Assembly (NCBI GenBank): GCA_031255915.1
Contig: JAIRRP010000034.1
Location: 1 to 10,888, forward strand
Length of the DNA: 10,888 nucleotides
Direction: 5' to 3'
DNA from: Puniceicoccales bacterium
GTDB lineage: Bacteria > Verrucomicrobiota > Verrucomicrobiia > Opitutales > JAIRLG01
This document shows, piece after piece, positions 5,851 through 10,888 of the stretch. A program made the translations under genes and the position numbers. Numbering within the stretch: the first letter of the stretch is position 1; each line of letters begins with the position of its first letter. The notes under the pieces were generated by a model that searched no databases, was not told the origin of the DNA, and saw only the letters and a program-made list of their open reading frames with translations.

Positions 5851-6837
5851 ATGTTCATCGACGAGGCGAAAGTACATCTCAAAGCGGGCAATGGCGGTAA
5901 CGGCTGTCTGAGCTTTCGGCGGGAGAAATACCTGCCCAAAGGCGGGCCCAATGGGGGCGATGGAGGACGTGGCGGAGATGTCATTCTCGTAGCTAACCGC
6001 AATGTCAATGATCTCAGTGCGTATGCTTTTAAACCCATGGCGGAGGCCCCATCCGGAGGTCATGGTGAAGGCAATGCACGACATGGTGCCAATGGTGACC
6101 ATTGCTCACTTATAGTCCCGGAGGGGACCATGGTGTATGGCCTGGAGACACAAGAACTCGTCACCGAATTGCTTCGACATGGGCAGAGTGTCACATTACT
6201 CCGTGGTGGCCGTGGTGGATTGGGAAATTTGCACTTTAAAACATCGACCCATCAAACACCTCGGGAGACGACACCGGGAGGAAAAGGGGAAGAAGGTAGG
6301 TTTCTCTTCATCCTTAAGACCATTGCCGATATCGGTCTTGTGGGCTTTCCCAATGCCGGAAAGTCCAGCTTTCTTTCGCAGATGACCGCCGCCCATAGTA
6401 AATCGGCTCCCTATCCCTTCACGACGCTCTTTCCGCAAGTGGGTGTTCTGGAAGACCCCGCGACGAAATGTCGGTTGACGATGGCCGATATTCCGGGACT
6501 CATTTCCGGAGCCCATAACAATAAAGGCCTTGGATTGCGTTTTCTACGCCACATCGAACGCTGCCAACTGCTCCTCTTCATCCTCGACATGGCCGGTGTC
6601 GATGGCCGAAAGCCATGGGAGGACTACCGTCAACTCCTGGAAGAATTGGGACATTACAGTCCCCAACTGTTGCAGAAGCGCCGATTCATCGTCGCCAACA
6701 AGATGGATATTTTCGAATCTCAGGAAAATTTAAAGCGCTTCCAAAAGGAGACAAAATTGACACCACAGCTCATTTCCTGCCGAACCGGAGAGGGATTGAA
6801 GCTCTTACAGGAAAATATTCTGGCCTCAATTTCCTAG
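5851..6837 (+). CDS. obg: Obg/CgtA GTPase (ribosome assembly)
   Basis: Obg is an essential GTPase that binds the 50S subunit during assembly and links it to nucleotide and stress signals. The 328-residue protein starts with the Gly-rich Obg fold (1-157): VHLKAGNGGNGCLSFRREKY (8-27), then GGPNGGDGGRGGDV (31-44). The G domain follows: G1 GFPNAGKS (165-172), switch YPFTTLFPQ (188-196), G3 DIPGLI (213-218), G4 NKMD (283-286) and G5 SCRTGEG (309-315). It ends soon after G5, so the variable C-terminal OCT domain of Bacillus-type Obg is missing, as in many other bacteria. The frame is open up to ATG 5788, but MFIDEAKVHLKAG is the canonical Obg beginning, so ATG 5851 is chosen. Only a distant GAG is seen upstream and no normal ribosome-binding site. 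Codons 7-15 contain the 27-bp stretch repeated upstream. Confidence 0.95.
   Translation: MFIDEAKVHLKAGNGGNGCLSFRREKYLPKGGPNGGDGGRGGDVILVANRNVNDLSAYAFKPMAEAPSGGHGEGNARHGANGDHCSLIVPEGTMVYGLETQELVTELLRHGQSVTLLRGGRGGLGNLHFKTSTHQTPRETTPGGKGEEGRFLFILKTIADIGLVGFPNAGKSSFLSQMTAAHSKSAPYPFTTLFPQVGVLEDPATKCRLTMADIPGLISGAHNNKGLGLRFLRHIERCQLLLFILDMAGVDGRKPWEDYRQLLEELGHYSPQLLQKRRFIVANKMDIFESQENLKRFQKETKLTPQLISCRTGEGLKLLQENILASIS
5868..5894 (+). repeat. Direct repeat of obg codons, copy inside obg
   Basis: This is the partner of the 27-bp repeat at 5685-5711, lying within the start of obg. Because it encodes conserved Obg-fold residues (AGNGG region), this is the functional copy and the upstream one is the derived duplicate. 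Confidence 0.85.
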
Positions 6838-6989
6838 GTATTTTACGGATTACGGAAGTTGTCATCCGACGACTCCCGCGTTTACCATGATGGCCAGTGG
6901 CTCGAACCTGGTAGAACGTTTGGGATAGGGGCATAGGATGGGAGGACTGTGGTCGAAAAAGCTGATTGTGGCCATTGATCGGCGGAGGT

Positions 6990-7091
6990 CCGACCGCCTT
7001 CAAGCCCGCAGGGCTTGCCCGCTACGCGGGCGGGCGGCTGGAGAAATATAACGCGGGAGCTTTATATTTCTCCAGCCGCGAAGGCGGTCGG
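6990..7091 (+). repeat. Cloverleaf-like palindromic repeat, copy 2
   Basis: The 102-bp element is closed by 12 perfect pairs (6990-7001 with 7080-7091). In order it contains hairpin AAGCCC-GCA-GGGCTT (7002-7016), hairpin GCCCGC-TAC-GCGGGC (7017-7031), two linker bases, and the long arm. The long arm has 18 perfect pairs (7034-7051 with 7062-7079), then one C/T mismatch, two GC pairs and the GGGA loop (7055-7058). Its long-arm sequence differs completely from copies 1 and 3 on both sides while pairing is kept. The AAGGCGG core of the closing stem, the second hairpin and the GCGGGAGC tip are shared with the other copies. Confidence 0.88.
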
Positions 7092-7172
7092 GAACGGGAC
7101 ATCGAGAGACAGAATATCCTCTCATGACAAAATTCCATCAGGACTTTCGAAGCCCGATATGATTCGAGAACT

Positions 7173-7185
7173 GTCGGCAACCGAC
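7173..7185 (+). repeat. Small hairpin next to repeat copy 3
   Basis: GTCGG-CAA-CCGAC forms a 5-bp stem with a three-base loop, seven bases before copy 3. GGCAACC then recurs at 7187-7193, running into the copy. It shares the triloop style of the short hairpins of the large repeats but not their sequence. It may be a remnant of the same kind of element or chance. Confidence 0.35.
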
Positions 7186-7191
7186 CGGCAA

Positions 7192-7293
7192 CCCCGCCTT
7201 TGAGCCCTTCGGGCTCTGGCCCGCTACGCGGGCCGCGGTAAAGGAAAAATGCAAAGCGGGAGCTTTCATTTTCCCTTTACCGCAAAGGCGGGG
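7192..7293 (+). repeat. Cloverleaf-like palindromic repeat, copy 3
   Basis: The 102-bp element is closed by 10 perfect pairs (7192-7201 with 7284-7293). It contains hairpin GAGCCC-TTC-GGGCTC (7202-7216), one linker base, hairpin GGCCCGC-TAC-GCGGGCC (7218-7234), and the long arm. The arm pairs 7235-7251 with 7267-7283 at 16 of 17 positions (A7245 opposite C7273). It ends in bulged C7252 and AAAGC/GCTTT around GGGA (7258-7261). The arm tip from GGAAAAATG inward is the same as in copy 1, in the same absolute orientation, although the rest of copy 1 is inverted. It is in direct orientation with copy 2 and ends 119 nt before valS. Confidence 0.88.
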
Positions 7294-7412
7294 CCGCTCG
7301 AGCATCTCCAACAGCCCCAGAACTCGCCTCTCCCTCTTTTCAGAATCTGGAGAACATTTTGTCACTCCGCACTCTGGACATACGGACGAAAAATAATCTT
7401 CTATAAGCTTCC

Positions 7413-10115
<2,703 letters not shown>

Positions 10116-10124
10116 GCACCACTC

Positions 10125-10888
10125 ATGAATACTCCAAAAATTGACAAGAGAGAACGCCATGCCATTACTCCGACGCGTTCTGAGGACTATCCGGAATGGT
10201 ACCAACAAGTCATTCGCGCAGCGGATTTGGCCGAAATCAGTCCGGTGCGGGGCTGTATGGTCATCAAGCCCTGGGGCTATGCCATCTGGGAACAGATGCA
10301 ATCGATTCTTGATGGGATGTTCAAGGCCACAGGTCATAAAAATGCCTACTTTCCGCTCTTCATCCCACTGAGGTACTTTCAGAAAGAGGCCGAGCATGTG
10401 GCCGGTTTCGCCAAAGAATGTGCCGTGGTGACCCATACGCGTCTCGAAGCGGATGAGGATGGAAAATTACGACCGGTCTCGCCACTCGACGAGCCCCTGA
10501 TCGTACGCCCGACATCCGAGACCATCATTGGGGAGATGTTCGCCCAATGGATCCATTCCTATCGCGATTTGCCGCTGCTCATCAACCAATGGGCCAATGT
10601 CGTGCGCTGGGAGATGCGCACGCGACTATTCCTCCGGACTTCCGAATTTCTCTGGCAGGAAGGCCATACGGCCCACCGCACAGCGGAAGAAGCACGGGAA
10701 GAAACGGCCCGTATGCTCGAGATTTACCGGAAATTTGCCGAAGAGGACATGGCCATGCCGGCCATCTGTGGAGAAAAATCTCCTCACGAGCGCTTTCCGG
10801 GAGCCGTCCAAACCTTTTGCATTGAAGCGATGATGCAGGATCGGAAGGCTCTTCAGGCGGGTACGTCTCACTTTCTGGGGCAGAATTT
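10125..10888 (+). CDS. proS: Prolyl-tRNA synthetase, eukaryote/archaea-like type, 3'-truncated
   Basis: The first 254 codons of a class II synthetase that charges tRNA-Pro are present, and the gene runs off the right edge. MVIKPWGYAIWEQMQ (45-59) begins the catalytic core. IVRPTSETIIGEMF (126-139) carries the conserved RPTSE. RWEMRTRLFLRTSEFLWQEG (161-180) is motif 2, and GTSHFLGQN (246-254) is a binding-pocket signature. This wording, the early catalytic core and the absence so far of the INS editing insertion of E. coli-type ProS identify the shorter archaeal/eukaryotic-like form, also present in various bacteria, usually about 480-500 residues. The zinc-binding C-terminal domain would lie outside the window. 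The gene follows valS by 9 nt without a Shine-Dalgarno sequence, so coupled expression is likely. Confidence 0.95.
   Translation, partial: MNTPKIDKRERHAITPTRSEDYPEWYQQVIRAADLAEISPVRGCMVIKPWGYAIWEQMQSILDGMFKATGHKNAYFPLFIPLRYFQKEAEHVAGFAKECAVVTHTRLEADEDGKLRPVSPLDEPLIVRPTSETIIGEMFAQWIHSYRDLPLLINQWANVVRWEMRTRLFLRTSEFLWQEGHTAHRTAEEAREETARMLEIYRKFAEEDMAMPAICGEKSPHERFPGAVQTFCIEAMMQDRKALQAGTSHFLGQN

Larger units (their letters stand above)
6838..7412. other. Long repeat-bearing gap between obg and valS
   Basis: The 575 bases separate two same-strand genes. Two cloverleaf-like repeats (6990-7091 and 7192-7293) lie 100 bp apart and fill over a third of it. The remaining pieces (6838-6989, 7092-7191, 7294-7412) show no coding region. 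The 119 nt before valS contain TTGTCA (7359), TGGACA (7375) and TATAAG (7402), but none are at normal promoter spacing. I saw no T-box landmarks such as a specifier loop, and no hairpin with a T-run after obg. Confidence 0.65.

Noticed and set aside
6990..7293. Repeat copies as rho-independent terminators
   Set aside because: None of the hairpins is followed by a T-run, and copy 1 sits between divergent starts where no terminator is needed.
6990..7293. Repeat copies as tRNA-like genes or a T-box leader of valS
   Set aside because: Arm sizes, loops and motifs do not match tRNA, and no specifier loop or T-box sequence was seen.

Overview
The window is an ordinary bacterial chromosomal segment with about 50% GC. 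It carries housekeeping genes of envelope growth, DNA repair and translation, with three copies of an unusual palindromic repeat between them. A LysM protein directly upstream of an FtsW-type SEDS polymerase is an arrangement I know from the division/cell-wall cluster of Chlamydiae. A eukaryote/archaea-type ProS and start codons without Shine-Dalgarno sequences also occur. I infer a didermic bacterium of the PVC group, perhaps Verrucomicrobiota, at low to moderate confidence; nothing here fixes the species.

Layout. Positions 3-488 hold the 3' part of a LysM gene, followed by ftsW (552-1715). ftsW runs tail-to-tail into, and overlaps by 83 bp, the minus-strand recD2 helicase gene (1633-3816). 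A gene-free stretch (3817-4169) carries the first palindromic repeat and a TATAAT box. Next come a DUF374-type lysophospholipid acyltransferase gene and an overlapping RDD membrane-protein gene (4170-5418), then a tRNA-Arg(UCU) gene on the minus strand (5427-5502). A second gene-free stretch (5503-5850) contains a duplicated scrap of the obg 5' end. obg (5851-6837) is followed by a 575-nt gap with two more copies of the repeat, then valS (7413-10115) and proS (10125 to the window edge), which probably form an operon.

The genes form small functional groups rather than one pathway. The LysM protein and FtsW act in septal peptidoglycan. The acyltransferase and the RDD protein are membrane proteins that are probably translationally coupled. 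The tRNA-Arg, Obg, ValS and ProS serve translation and ribosome assembly.

The most noteworthy structure is the repeat at 3913-4018, 6990-7091 and 7192-7293. Each copy is 102-106 bp and folds almost without unpaired bases into a closing stem plus three hairpins, like a cloverleaf. The arms change in a compensatory way between copies, and the longest arm ends in a constant GGGA loop. One copy is inverted relative to the other two, yet its long-arm tip is not. I do not recognise this as a named repeat family.
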